Part shown: piece after piece, positions 46,171 to 58,365 of the stretch | How the letters are laid out: the number at the start of each line of letters is the position of its first letter | How positions within the stretch are numbered: the stretch's first letter is position 1 | From: Coptis chinensis | Lineage: Eukaryota; Streptophyta; Magnoliopsida; Ranunculales; Ranunculaceae | Direction: 5' to 3' | Assembly (NCBI GenBank): GCA_015680905.1 | Contig: CM027381.1 | Coordinates: 64,717,501 to 64,781,500 of the forward strand | Length of the DNA stretch: 64,000 nucleotides | Program-made: the position numbers and the translations under genes | Notes under the pieces: generated by a model | Seen by the model: the letters and a program-made list of their open reading frames with translations, nothing else | Databases searched by the model: none | Told to the model about the DNA's origin: nothing

Positions 46171-47847
46171 AACCACCCCCAAACAACATTTTGTTTGTCC
46201 TCAAGCAAATATTAGAAATTAGAATAAGTGACCAAAAATGAAGTTCTAACTAATCTCGTTTCGCCGAGTGCGATCGCATTGACCATATGCAACAAGGCCT
46301 TAAACCACTAGGAATTTCCTAGTGGACGAGTTATAGCCTCGTGAGACTTTTCCAGTGAAGGTACTCACAAACTTCATCTATATTACGACTAAGAAATAAA
46401 ACGTTGTTTCCTAATTTATTCTCAAATATCTATACATCTCACTACCAATGAATACAGAATATAATCAAGTCAAAACCTAAGTTAATATATGAATAATAAT
46501 CAAATCCTCTTAAGATAAACAACTATACAATTAACTATGATATGTAATGCAATGGCAAGTCCATTTCTGAAACTTTTGGGTAGCGTGCCTAAGTAGGTTC
46601 TCACAAGGAATGTGTCAAAACACGAAACACTCTGATTTTTCCACTCAAGTTTGCTAACTCGAGTGTGCAGTGGACACACGTTTCCTCACAATCTCATTGA
46701 CAATCCAAATAAATCGAGGTTGATCAAACACATCTACCACTTACTATCACACCAACCTATTTCTAATTGAACTAGAGGTCTTTATTAGGTGATATGGGGC
46801 ATAGGTATTGGTTAAAAAAAGAAGGAAATAGATATTCAAAAAGACAAGTCTGAGAAAATAGGGTCTTCATATTATGTAACAAGAGAAAACCTTGTTCTTT
46901 TGATTCTACACTTTGTTTCCATCCTTATCCTTTTTATTTTGGCTTTTTTACTCCTTTTATTATATTTTTGGAGTTTTATTTTATTTTTATTTTTATTTTC
47001 TTTCCTTTTCTTTGGATGGAAACTTCTTTTCTTTTTCTTTTCTGAAGCAACTAACTAATTTTTGTTTACACAGGTTTTTCTCTTCCTTTTCTTCACTCAT
47101 CCTATTTCTCGTACTTATCAATATAGGTAGGCTAATTTTATTTTTTTATTGTGTTTTATTGGGTAAAGGATTTGTGGTTTGTGAAAAGGCTAATGAAAGG
47201 CTCAGTGGGGCAACTAGCGAATAATAAATTTCATATAGGTGTGAATTTCTGGCTATATCGATCCAAAAAGGGCATAAAATCTCGCTTAGGATATGGTGTG
47301 GTGTTCAAGCAAGTGGATGTGTGATTTCTCTACTCGGATTTGACTTCTCCCTTGTGTCATCACTCAGATATTTCACTCTTATGAGGCTTTTAGGCTAAAT
47401 GCTCACAGGATATGTATTAAGTACTCTAACCTAAGTCTCAGAAAAATACTGCCAAGTATAATCAAAGGTGTTCATGTAAAATGTTCGTAAAAAGATGCAA
47501 TAACTATTACCTATGTATTAATCTATGTTTCAAAAATTAAATCCTAATTCAAGTACTACGTGAGATTTCTAAACTAATATTGTCATGGAGAATGGAACAA
47601 TACCATTCTCACTAAGTGCCTAGTATAAACAATATTTATGATTTTTAAATTTTTATAAAGAAAAGTGCGTAATTTACATCCTAAAAGTGCCTAATTTTTG
47701 CAAATTTAGGCAAACTAGACAAACTAAACTAAATCCTGACTATATTCCAAAGTCTCTCTTTAGGCTTCTTTTTTGCCATTTGATATTACAAATTTAGGCA
47801 AACTAACTATCTTTGTGTACACATAAATAATCAATTAACTAAATAAG
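46171..47847 (-). other. LARD internal region 2, non-coding
   Basis: Colinear with internal region 1 over its full length, including the polypurine tract, the cctcaagcaaat block and the T/C-rich run near 46990-47040. No coding domain. The frame at 46913-47224 is low-complexity and unsupported. Confidence 0.75.
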
Positions 47848-49301
47848 TGTTTAAATCAATATTCCTACTCTCAATATAGAGAGTCAGGATTGGTTCTACT
47901 CTTAATCTATCAAGACTAAATGAATTCAATTAATCAAACCCAAGGAAACAATGGTGAGGACAATGAAAGTAGTGTTGTGATTTATTTAAACTAAAACTAA
48001 TGATAAATTAAACTAATTTAACTAAGCAATTAAAAGGTGAATTTAATAAATTGGAAGAACATAAAGGAAGAATTAATCCATCTATTTGAAGCTATGATTA
48101 TTCTAACTTTAATTAGTTTCTCTTGTTTTAATCTTAACTTTTATTAATCTACACAAGGTAAAACAACAAAAGCCACAATTTATTATTGATCCCTAACCAA
48201 TCCTAGCAATCTTTGTACTAAGATATGATTAGCATAAGAGAAATTCTTCTCCACAAATCTCTTTGTGGAGTTTCCTTTCTCTATTTCAACTTCTATAATC
48301 TCTATCTCTAGATAACTATAGAACTTGAACTTGAAGCACATAAGACAATAAGAAAACTAAAGAAGAACAATCATAAACTTCATATGGACTTCATAAAACT
48401 CCTCTAATAGAGTTTTTAGCCTAGTTTCATTGGTTTCATTACCAATAAACAATAATAATAAGACATATATAATTAAATTAAATTAAACTTGATTAAAATA
48501 ACTTGAATTGAATTGAATTAACTAAAGCTTTTATTAAAAGGTTCTAATGGAGGCTATAAACTCAATCTAAACTAAACACTAATTTGATGCTAATTAACTA
48601 GATCTAAAACTTTAAATTATTGGTTCTACGAACTGAATCTATGAAAAATAACTAGATAAAACTAACTATTTAATCTAGACTAAGTAAAGCTAAGTAAAAA
48701 CTAACTATTGGATTATTGACTAACTAAAAACTAAGTATCTTAAGAGCTAAGTCTCTCTCTTCAAATAGAGGAGACAAGATCCATAAATTCGTGCATGGAC
48801 TGAGGAGCCATATTTTCGGCCGGAAAATCGAGCCCAAAACCTCAGTACTTCAGTCCACAAAGGGCTTTCCAATTGGATTTGACTTCAATAGAATTTTCGT
48901 TCATTTCTGCTCCTCTAAGGACCATTGGAAAGCTCTTTCCAAGCCGATCGTTTTGACAGAAGGTAGGCCCAATTCTGAGGTCTGGGTCCAAAGATACGGC
49001 CGGAAAGTTTTGCCGACTTTTGTGTGTTGTTTCCGCCCGCGTTGACTTTGACTTTTCAACTTTGACTGGGCTTTAAAAAGGCTTTTTCTCCTTGAATATT
49101 GGCCTTTTATCATAGAACTTCTTAGCAACCAACCTTTGCTTCTTTATCTCACAAAAAGGACGCATTTCTGCACGTATTCAACTCCAATGCCTGAAATACA
49201 TAAGAACACGATAACAGTACTAACTCTTACTTATTAATCACATAATTAGTCTAAAAGTAATATTGTTAAGGGGTTAAAACTATAGTTTTGGGCTCTTATC
49301 A
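47848..49301 (-). repeat. LARD LTR 3 (1454 bp)
   Basis: Begins tgtttaaatcaatattcc and ends gctcttatca at 49301. Directly after it, Mutator-like sequence starts in mid-gene, so the array interrupts or replaced the 5' part of that element. Confidence 0.88.
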
Positions 49302-51565
49302 CCAGACCTTACTTCATTGTCTATATAACTGTCTTTTCTAAGGGATTCAAAGCGTATTGTGATAGATACTAACTCGGAGCTTCAATCCCTTGTTTGCTTC
49401 AATTTGGTTAAAGGTTTTGATACATTTTTTATAACAGCATCGTCAAGAGGATTTTTTGCTTTGTGTGACGCTGGTTCTAGTTCAAAAGTCTCTCTTCAGG
49501 CTTCTTCTTATACTTCTAGTTCTTATATGTCTTCTGCTACATATGATGAAAAATATGTTAATGCATGTCGCTTCTTTGCCTATTTTGACTGGTGTGGGAC
49601 AGAGATTTCCTGGTGGTGCTGCTAATTTTCGTGTTGAGCTTTTACGTCATTATCTTGTTAATCATTACAGAGTTCTTATTAAAAAGAATTATCCTGATAG
49701 AGTCACGGCTGAGTGTTATTTGAAGACTGAAACCGGGTGTGTATGGAGAGTTCACACATCCAAGAAGTATAAGATGTTGAAGTTCTTTGAAATAAAGACA
49801 ATGAAAGCAAAACACACATGTGGAGCTGGATTCGCTGACGTTAACAATCCCCGAGTGAATAGTAAACTTGTAAAGAGTATTGTTTTAGATATAGTGAGAG
49901 ACAAGCCTTTGATTAAGCCAGGTGAAATCACTGACCATTTTCTAAGGGTATATGGTGTGATCTTGAATTATTACTTTGCGCATACCAGCATAAATCTTGC
50001 ATTGAAGGAGATACATGGGGACCATGCTTTATCTTATCATCAGTTACATTGGTATGTTGGAAAGCTGAAAGAAACCAACCTAGGGAGTCATGTTGTTTTG
50101 GAAAAAGAATCAACAATAGGAAAGTTCAAGAGATTATTTGTTGCATTTGGTGCTTGTATTCACGGCTTTAACTTCTGTCGTCCTATGCTTTGTTTGGATG
50201 GAACTTTCGTGAAAACAAAATACAAGGGGTGTGTCTTGTCAGCTACTGCCAAAAATGCAAATGGGGGGTTTGTCTTTTTGAGTTTGTGACTTTTCATATA
50301 TTAGTTCATAGTAGTTTGTAAAACTAAACAAGCATAAACTATGAAAATTTACGTTCACATAGTAGTTTAGCCTATGCATTTTAATATTTACATAATAATT
50401 TAGCCTATGAAAATTTATTTTTACATATAAGAGTTCAGTTTTCATAATGAGTATGGTACGCAAAACCAAATCAATAATTGATGTTTATTTGTGTTCCAGG
50501 TATTTTTCCAGTAGCTATGGTGGTTGTACTTTCTGAAACTGATGATAATTGGGATTGGTTCTTGGAGCAACTTAAGTTGGTGGTCTCCAAAGATCGTAGG
50601 CTAACTTTTATATCTGACAGAAACCATGGTCTACTCGTGGGTGTCTCTTGCATTTTCCTGATTCCCATCATGGTTATTGTTTGTGGCACCTTAAAAATAA
50701 TCTTAATTCAACTATGCCCAGCAACCATTGCTTCCACTTGCATACCCTAGATCTCTTTTCAGACCATGCCTATGCTAGGACGCACCATGAGTTTGAGAAA
50801 GTGATGGCTGATTTTCGAGATGTTTGCGGCAATCAAGTGAAAACATTTTTTTCCACCATAGGTTATGAGCATTGATGTAATGCTTATTTTCAAGGAAATA
50901 GATATGGCGATATGTGTTCCAATATTGTGGAAAGCTTCAACTCTTGGATCCTACTAGAACGCCACTTGCCTATCACTGCAATGGTGGACAAGATCCGAGG
51001 GAAAATTATGAAAATGATGTCTAATCGGTGGGAGTTAGCTAGGAGCTGGACTACTATCTTATGTCCATCTATGGAAACTTTATTGGCTGAGAGGATCGAG
51101 GTGGGGAGAAGTTGGGTGGTTCTTAAGTCAAGGGAGGGTATTTTTGAGGTGCGTGCTACTCATACTCACTTGGTTAACTTGAATAGAAGTCACTGCTCTT
51201 GTAATTGGTGGAGAATCGAAGGATTCCTTTGTGCGCACGCACTGCGCTCCATTTTGGCTGATGGATTGAATGTGTATACCTACTATGATAAATTCTTCTA
51301 TTCTCAGACATTCCGCAATAGTTATTCAAGAGCTATAGTACCTGTGGAAAACAGTAAAATGCCTGCTAAGATACCAAGAGTGCCTGATTTACTACCTCTG
51401 GATTTGAAAAAGAAGATGGGGAGACCAGACAAGAAACGGAAGCACAGCACGAGTGCTACAAGAGGTAGGAAGAAGAACAAGGGCTCTTGCTATGGCCACC
51501 GCAACCCAAGAGTGGGCTCCACTCCTGCAACATTCTCTGCACCTGTTCAATTATCTATTCTTTGA
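49302..51565 (+). pseudogene. MURA-type transposase
   Basis: The N-terminal part has the MuDR/FAR1-like DNA-binding stretch (RVTAECYLKTETGCVWRVHT, HTCGAGF). The catalytic core follows: MLCLDGTFVKTKYKGCVLSAT (first Asp), then FISDRNHGLL (second Asp), then HHGYCLWHLKNNL, and CSNIVESFNSWI (Glu). The C-terminal SWIM-type zinc finger reads CSCNWWRIEGFLCAHALRS, with a basic tail rich in K and R. An intron lies at about 50267-50499. Damage is limited: a one-base shift near 50265, another near 50656, and a TGA at 50873-50875 where the family has Trp. The start of the protein is missing at 49302. It would cut the element's terminal repeats. Confidence 0.9.
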
Positions 51566-52630
51566 TGGTTGCTCTTATATAAAAGCAAGATGTCAATGAA
51601 TTTGCATTTTTTCATCTATTCTTTGATGTTGCTTGTATATGAAAAACAAGATGTCGATGAACTTGCTTTCTTTTTTCTGATGTTGGATTTTATATGTTAC
51701 GTTTTTTAGTTGGAGATTTTTAAAACAGCTAGTCAAAAGAGGTTTTATATTACTGTGTAAAATAGTTTTACATAGTAACTTTTGATAATGAAATTAACCT
51801 GACACCTGATAGAATATATGTAAATGTATTTTTACATAGTCATTATATATGTAAATCTATATTTACATAGTAACTTGACCTATGCAAACTTAAATATATA
51901 TAGTAACTTTTGGGATTGAAAAGTTCTGAACACCTGACCAAATATATGTAAATGTATTTTTACATAGTCATATATATGTAAAACTATATTTCTCATAGTC
52001 ACTAAAGCTATGAAAACTTAAATTTACATAATACCTTTTTGGAATGAAATTAGCCTGACACCTAACAGAATATATGTAAATGTATATTTACATAGTCATT
52101 ATATATTCATTATATATGTAAATCTATATTTACATAGTCACTAAAATTTTGCTATCCAATTTAGTAGATGTTTGAGCTAGCTTTGCTATCCAATTTAGGG
52201 ATATATCGAGGATGAAATGGTGATCAGGTGTTTGGAGATTATGTGTTTGTGATGATAATAAATAGCTTCTTAATAACTACCATAATAAAGTATGTTATTA
52301 GCACAAAGAGTGATTTTCAAGTAACCTTGGATTCACAAATATAAATAATTATATTAGTGCTTAACCTGACAGAAAAAGGGACTCTGCACACATAATATTT
52401 CCAAAAAAGCTATAAACATTTCATCCATCATAATAAAATGTTTTGGCAAAGTAACCATACAAAAAGTAGTATAATCCAACAAAGACTGAATATGCAGAAC
52501 AATACTAAACAACTCCAACACATTAACAGTAATAGTACATCATAATCGAATACTCCCGAGTTTGAATGGTTCCAATGTTTTACCACAAATAAACACAATG
52601 TAATCAACTAGAAATATGGAAAATCAGCTC
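51566..52630. other. Mutator-like element spacer with AT-rich repeats
   Basis: No gene. At 51780-52150 a unit of about 115-120 bp occurs three times (tatatgtaaatgtatttttacatagtc, a ctatatttacatag block, then actttt.g.aatgaaa). The same sequence occurs at 53070-53265 within the Ulp1 gene and, more weakly, at 50330-50430 and 55030-55400. Confidence 0.7.
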
Positions 52631-52637
52631 TTCATTT

Positions 52638-55600
52638 CTAGCATTCTTCTTTTGGATCCCATTTTTCTTGTTGGCTTGATACAATCTCATATGCCAGGTC
52701 AACCCTCAATTGTTTCGCGGCTTCTAGTTTTATATCTTGGATAGCTTTTCCACATATTATAGCCTTCACAAACAAAATGACGAAGAATCCACAATCTGAA
52801 CTGAAAATGTAAAAAAAGAAGTTTAAGATAAGAGACAAGAGATTAAAAAGACATTTCTATTTGTAAAGTTAAGTTCTTACGATGCTCATTGTTGTGGGCA
52901 TACTCCAACTTTGATATCTTCCATCAAATCCACATCTGGCAACCTTAGCACCCGACGCCTACATATAATAGCTTCCACCACCCTCTCTTGCTGCATTAAA
53001 TTGTAGAATCAACAAAAAATGAACAGTATATATTTAAATTACCAAAAGACTGCCCAACACCTAACTACTGAAAACATTATATATGTAAATGTATTTTTAC
53101 ATAGTCATATATATGTAAAACTATATTTGCATAGTCACTAAAGCTATGAAAACTTAAATTTACATAGTACAATTTGGGAATGAAATTAGCCTGACACCTG
53201 ACAGAATATATGTAAATGTATTTTTATATAGTCATTATATATGTAAATCTATATTTACATACTCACTAAAGCTTTGCTAAACAAGCCCAAATCATAAAAT
53301 TTCACTTACCAATATTTCAGCATCTTCTAACAAAATATATTTCTTCTTCTTGTAGTTCATTGGTCTTAAAGAGTCATAGTGCGTCCATTCCCAATTCAAA
53401 GTATCAACATGAAGCAAAGTCCAGTGATAACCATTTTTGTACTTTCTTAACTTGGGACTATTTATGATGAAAAACAGATGGGTGACCTTGTTGTCCAATT
53501 GTTTTAGGACATATGTGACATAGACTTTCACGCCTTGTTTTTTGTTATCTCTTAAAGCCAGCTACAACAAATAAGAACAACAACATCTTCATAGATTTTG
53601 TGAATTTTCATATTCAACTTCAGTAATTAAATTACATGGAAGATGTTTACCCATGCAAATGATGAGAAATGGAGACACTTTGGTGGAGAAGATCCAATTA
53701 GCTTTTCCACTTCCTTGGGGAGTTGGAAGTGCACGTACCAATCAATGATCTACCATAAACAGTACGAAAAATTACTAAATTGCAAGTTTTTTTCATTTCA
53801 AAAGATTTGAGTAATCAAAATATTTACCTTATTACTAACGAAGAAGTTCAATATCAGGTGGTTCACGTGTTCCCCATGTATTTTCAAGTGCATTTGAATG
53901 TCCATCCACGCAATTGTAATGCAATATGCATATTTACACAATCAAAACAATTTGTGCAATTACATAGACGATAAGAAAAACTTACATATATTTATGAAAA
54001 GTAAATTTTACTTCTGGTTTGCTTTTTTGAAAAAACTTTCCACCAACGGCAACTTCTCTTTATCAAGTAGACTCCACATCTTGGTTGAATGTGGTCTTAA
54101 CATAGGCTTTCCTACATGTGGTGGTGGAGTCTCAAAATCATCTGCATAAATCACTGGTTCATCATCTAATTCAATTTTAGCAACTTTAGTATTCATTGTT
54201 TGCTTATTAATATTTCCGAACTCATATATTGTTGATGTTTTCTTCATCCGCTCCCTTTCCTTCACTTTCTTAAACATCGAGTTAGGTTTTCCCTCGCCTT
54301 TTTCCTCCTCCTCTTCATCTGACTTTGTCTCTCTGCTTAATTTCCTCCTCTCCATCCAACTCGGATTCTTCCTTTTCATCTGCCTCTCCTTTCTCCTCCT
54401 CTTCACAAGTCTTTTTCTCAACCAACTCTTTCTCTCCAATGTCCTCCTTTTCAGCCAACTTTTTCTCGAACAACTCGAACTCTCTTTTGCCCTCCTCTTC
54501 AACCAAATCCACATCTCTGTTCTCTACCCCTTCAACCATATCTACATCTCCTCCTCCTTCAACCATATCTACATCTCCTCCCCCTTCAACCAAACCGACA
54601 TCTCCTCCCCCTTCAACAGAATCTACATTTCTCCTATTTTTCTCCCCATAGAACTCGCTATGTTCATGATTTTCAAACATATCTTCTAGACTCTATTCAC
54701 AAACTATTCTCGTCAGTCTACCAAGTTCACCCCTTAAATCTTTATTAAGTTTTCTCAACTCTTTATTCTCCCTCTTCAACTCAGCATTTTCCCTCCTCAA
54801 GCTTTCAGCTTCACTTTGGTGGTGTTCAGGGTATAATGCATCTTTCTCTTCCTCGGTCAGTTCCAATCTTACTTTGATGTGGCAATTGAGAACATTTTCT
54901 AGCTTGAAAGTTTTTGGTACTTCATCCACTAGTCGTTCCATCGACTACTTTGCAATCCGTGGGAAACAAGTCTCGCGGACTGGCTCACAAAGTTTCACAT
55001 GCTCATACAAAAAGTATTACACATAATATGTGAATTTGTATTAGCAACATTTTAATAGAATTCTTTTTCCAACATATGACATATGACATATGACATTGGA
55101 TATGTAAATTTCAATTTTCATATGCAAATATAGATTTTCATATGTAAATTTCTATTTTCATATATATTTTCAAACACCTGACAGGTGATATAGACTATGA
55201 AAATATGACTATGCATATGTGAAAACAAAATTATATATGAAAATACTAAAATGCAGACAATATAATGTTAGTATATTACCAACATATGTATATGCAAATA
55301 TATATTCTCTTTTATCATATGAGGTGATATATGATATGAAAATATGACTACGCATATGTCAGAAAACAAACTAAACTTACATATGAAAATATGAATTTGT
55401 AGACAGTGTAAGTATCTTACCAAAAGCTGAATAATGCATCCTGAAATTTTGAACGGACTACTGCTATCCCACTTCTGAATTTTTTCAATCGGTTCTGAGT
55501 GAACCAAGGTAGCCCATGACACACTCCACATAGCTTCCAAAGTCTCAACATGATTTGGGAAGTACCAAGCTATTCCACTCGCACTACTACTTACAAATAT

Positions 55601-55986
55601 TGTCATCACCAGAAAAATGACTAGTACGTAGTCTCACCACATCTTCAATATCCGTAGGATCTGTTGAGTCAACAATCTAGTTCAAGATTTCGTTTACAAC
55701 CGTTGTTGTTATCTTGTTAACTCCGAAGAAACGTCTCAACAGGAATGGTGATCCAAAAATAGCTTCGTCTATTCACTTTATTTCCTATCTTAAACTTATG
55801 TCTCTCCTTGCACCAACTACTTAACAACTTTATAATGATGTGGCTTGGTTTCTCTAACATTCTATTATCGACATTTCCATCGATAAAAACCATAAAAAGA
55901 TTACCAAAAGGAGTTTCTTTCATCTTGGTGATATGAATATCCCTAATTGTTCCCTTCAAATCTTGTACAAGTTTTAGCATTAGCAA
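52638..55986 (-). pseudogene. Ulp1-like peptidase gene of the Mutator-like element (Kaonashi type)
   Basis: From the 5' side: 55986-55717 has TPFGNLFMVF and LLSSWCKERHKFKIGNK, resembling the conserved N-terminal domain (DUF1985-like) of plant transposon Ulp1 proteins. 55609-55268 has a further exon-like piece. 54941-54008 encodes a coiled-coil and highly charged E/K-rich region with DMVEGGGDV repeats. 53531-53292 holds NGYHWTLLHVDTLNWEWTHY (catalytic His and Asp). 52838-52638 holds SSDCGFFVILFVKAI (catalytic Cys). Catalytic residues are present, but I see no single frame, and frameshifts occur at 54310-54500. The role in the transposon is unknown; the fold is that of a SUMO-processing peptidase. 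Confidence 0.78.
53070..53265. repeat. AT-rich repeat, two copies in a Ulp1 intron
   Basis: Two copies of the unit seen at 51780-52150 (tatgtaaatgta.ttttacatagtca, then actaaagctatgaaaactta). They lie between the exons that hold the catalytic Cys and the catalytic His. Confidence 0.75.
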
Positions 55987-56131
55987 TGCAGAAGAACGGA
56001 ATATCTTGTTAGATACAGTAGATTTTATATCCTATTGCAATACAAATTTCGAATATGTAAATACAAATTCACATCTAGAATATGCTTAAATACGAATTTA
56101 CATATGAAGCTATATATGTAATTTACTAATT

Positions 56132-56234
<103 letters not shown>

Positions 56235-56260
56235 TTTATATATATGAAAATGCAAATTTA

Positions 56261-56865
56261 TATAATAAATTAAGCATTTTATAATAAATTAAGCATTTTC
56301 ATTTTTCATTTTTTACAAACAAAATTTTAAAAAAAAAAAAAAATATGATTTTTACCTTAGATTTCGTCTTTTTATCGGTTGTTGTTTTCTTCCTTTTTGT
56401 TTGTGACATGGAAACTTTTGATTTTTTTTGCTTTGTTGGGTGTTTCTCTCTTATTTTTCGGTTGTTTTGTCATCTTATCCTCTATGTTAATTTGGTTTTG
56501 CAGGATATCTAGGGTTTGCAAGAAGAGAGGATGCGGCGAGAAGAAAGAGAGAAGAGAAATTTGAGATCTAGGGTTTTATGTGTGGGGGGTATTTTAGTCA
56601 GTTTGGGTGTTTTAGAAAAAGTATGCAGGGTATGTATGAACCAGGGAGATTAAACCCAAAATCTGCTTGGGAAACTAAATCAATTTCGAGACCGAGACTG
56701 AATCAAAATCCAATAACCACCAAATTCGATACAGAACCGACACTAACACCAACCCAATTTTGATATTAAGAAGTTTCATCAAAGGATCTTAAAATATGAA
56801 AATAATCGATAGTGAAGTGCAAAGAATTGCATCATTTTCAGAGAAGTGGCATCGTGGCATCAATA
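56261..56865. other. No supported gene; possible right end of the Mutator-like element
   Basis: An A-rich run near 56330 is followed by a T-rich stretch and then 56520-56760, with short frames of no known domain. The sequence tctagggtttgcaagaagag resembles a plant 5' leader but leads to no recognised protein. Confidence 0.35.
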
Positions 56866-56867
56866 AA

Positions 56868-56955
56868 ATATTGGTATCGGTACCATTGTCTCCATACCAG
56901 GTCAAATAAAATCCTGGTATCGGTACCATTGTCTCCATACCAGGTCAAATAAAAT
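56868..56955 (+). repeat. Tandem duplication (about 47-bp unit)
   Basis: The sequence tggtatcggtaccattgtct followed by ccataccaggtcaaataaaatc occurs twice in tandem, starting at about 56871 and 56918. Confidence 0.85.
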
Positions 56956-57069
56956 CTTATTCTTGACAGCAATGTCGAGTTCATGTCAAAAAATCATGTT
57001 CTTAGCAGCAATGTCGATATCAGGTCAAAAAATTTCATTTCAACGTCATTAAATAAATAAATAAAATCC

Positions 57070-57440
57070 CATCTCAATGTCGAAAAATGGCTTACAAAAA
57101 ATTCCATCTTGGATTTTGAAAAATTGTTCACAAAAAATTTCATCTCGGATTTCAAAAAATTACTTAAAAAAATTTCATCTCGAAATTCAAAAAATTACTT
57201 ACAAAAAATTTCATCTCGAATTTCAAAAATTACTTACAAAAATCCCATCTCGGATGAATAGTGTACTGATGAACAGTATCAGATGAATAGTGTTTATGTA
57301 CAATATCGAATGAATAGTATCGGATTTATAGTGTCGAGGAATAGTCTCAGATGAATAGTGTATCGATGAACAATATCGAGAGGTGTACAGTGTCGATGCA
57401 CAGTCTCTATGAACAGTGTCGGATAAACAGTAAAAAAATG
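57070..57440 (+). repeat. Minisatellites upstream of the remnant LTR
   Basis: 57070-57260 holds five imperfect copies of a unit of about 35-42 bp (cttacaaaaaatttcatctc, then ggatttcaaaaaatta). 57255-57440 holds short repeats of gatgaatagtgtcg and gatgaacagt. Both lie where the internal 3' region of an LTR element is expected, just before a polypurine tract. Confidence 0.8.
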
Positions 57441-57522
57441 AATTTCAAGTTTACTTTCTATTAGTTCTCGAAATCTTCAAATTTTTACTTATAAAATTTG
57501 AAAATTTCGAAAGAGGGGGCGA

Positions 57523-57821
57523 TGTGGTGGCCAAATATTGTACACTAACATATTTGCCCTTATTTCAATCATTATATAAATTGCAGATATAAAAAAGTGA
57601 GAAAGGAATGGACACATGTCACAAAACTATTGGATGAAGGCATGTGGAACAACTATAAAAGGATTGGATGCAAAAGAAAGCAGAACCAAATTCATTTTGC
57701 GATACTTGATTTTTCTATTTCTCACGTGTAAATCAGAGAGAAATGAGAGAAGATTGTAAAACACCGTTAATGAATAAGAAAAACTTAATTGATCTTTATC
57801 ATTTTGTTATTGTATCTCACA
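57523..57821 (+). repeat. Remnant 3' LTR (about 299 bp)
   Basis: A polypurine tract, GAAAGAGGGGGCGA (57509-57522), is followed by TGTGGTGGCCAAATATTG and ends near ctcaca (57821), giving TGTG...CACA ends. A TATA-like actataaaagg lies at about 57651. No protein-coding part and no 5' LTR are found, so only the 3' end of an LTR element survives. The right boundary is approximate. Confidence 0.6.
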
Positions 57822-58074
57822 ACTTCCACAATATTCCTAATATCCTAGAAGAATTTTGTAAGGATATAACCAAATCATCCATATATTCTTACATGATTTG
57901 GGAATGGAGATTTTTGTGTAGGAGAACCAGCTAATAATGCACCTATAGCGAAGTAGCAACAAAAAAAAATGTAATACAAAGGTAGATAACTTTAGAGCAT
58001 CTTTAAGAGAGAAACCAAGAAAACACCAAATTTCTGAACCAAACCAAATACCAAACCAAAAAAACAACAACCAA

Positions 58075-58280
58075 CTTCAGGAGCGATATCAAATAGTTGA
58101 CGTCAAATGACGCGATTTTGGATAAACTGCGTCGTATAGCCCACACTGCTTTCTCAAAACCGCGCCACTGTAGCCCATCTTTGAAGCTTAAGCCTACGTG
58201 GTTTTCTAGAAACCGCGCGGTGTTTGAAACACCGCGTGCTATGTCTATATAAACATGACCAAAACCGCGCGGTTCATTCA
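58075..58280. repeat. CpG-rich subterminal repeats of the PMD element
   Basis: Repeated blocks aaaccgcg, the palindrome accgcgcggt and gatttt.gataaactgcgtcgta occur here, and related blocks recur at 61265-61400 near the other end (cagttttggataaaccgcgtc). This stretch is markedly richer in CG than its surroundings. Such blocks may be transposase-binding sites or methylation targets; this is an inference. Confidence 0.55.
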
Positions 58281-58365
58281 TTTTTAATTTTTCTCTCAAT
58301 TCATAAACCCTCTCCTTAGTAAAAAAAAAAAAAAAAAAAACCTACCTAAACTCTTGAAATTTTAT

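Larger units (their letters stand above)
41562..49301 (-). mobile_element. LARD tandem array: three LTRs, two internal regions
   Basis: Five consecutive units on the minus strand: LTR (41562-43023), internal (43024-44708), LTR (44709-46170), internal (46171-47847), LTR (47848-49301). LTRs are about 1.46 kb and internals about 1.68 kb; the repeat period is about 3.14 kb. Orientation follows from the polypurine tract (TTTGGGGGTGGTT, minus strand) next to the LTR start TGATA. No gag or pol is found, so this is a large retrotransposon derivative that would depend on another element. The flanks (aaacc at left, ccaga at right) do not match. Confidence 0.85.

Noticed and set aside
46913-47224. Phe/Leu-rich ORF in LARD internal region 2, similar to 43807-43992
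   Set aside because: It derives from a T/C-rich tract. The frame is not kept between the two internal copies.
54325-54651. Plus-strand Ser/Pro-rich ORF
   Set aside because: It is the antisense shadow of the E/K-rich coding region of the Ulp1-like gene on the minus strand.
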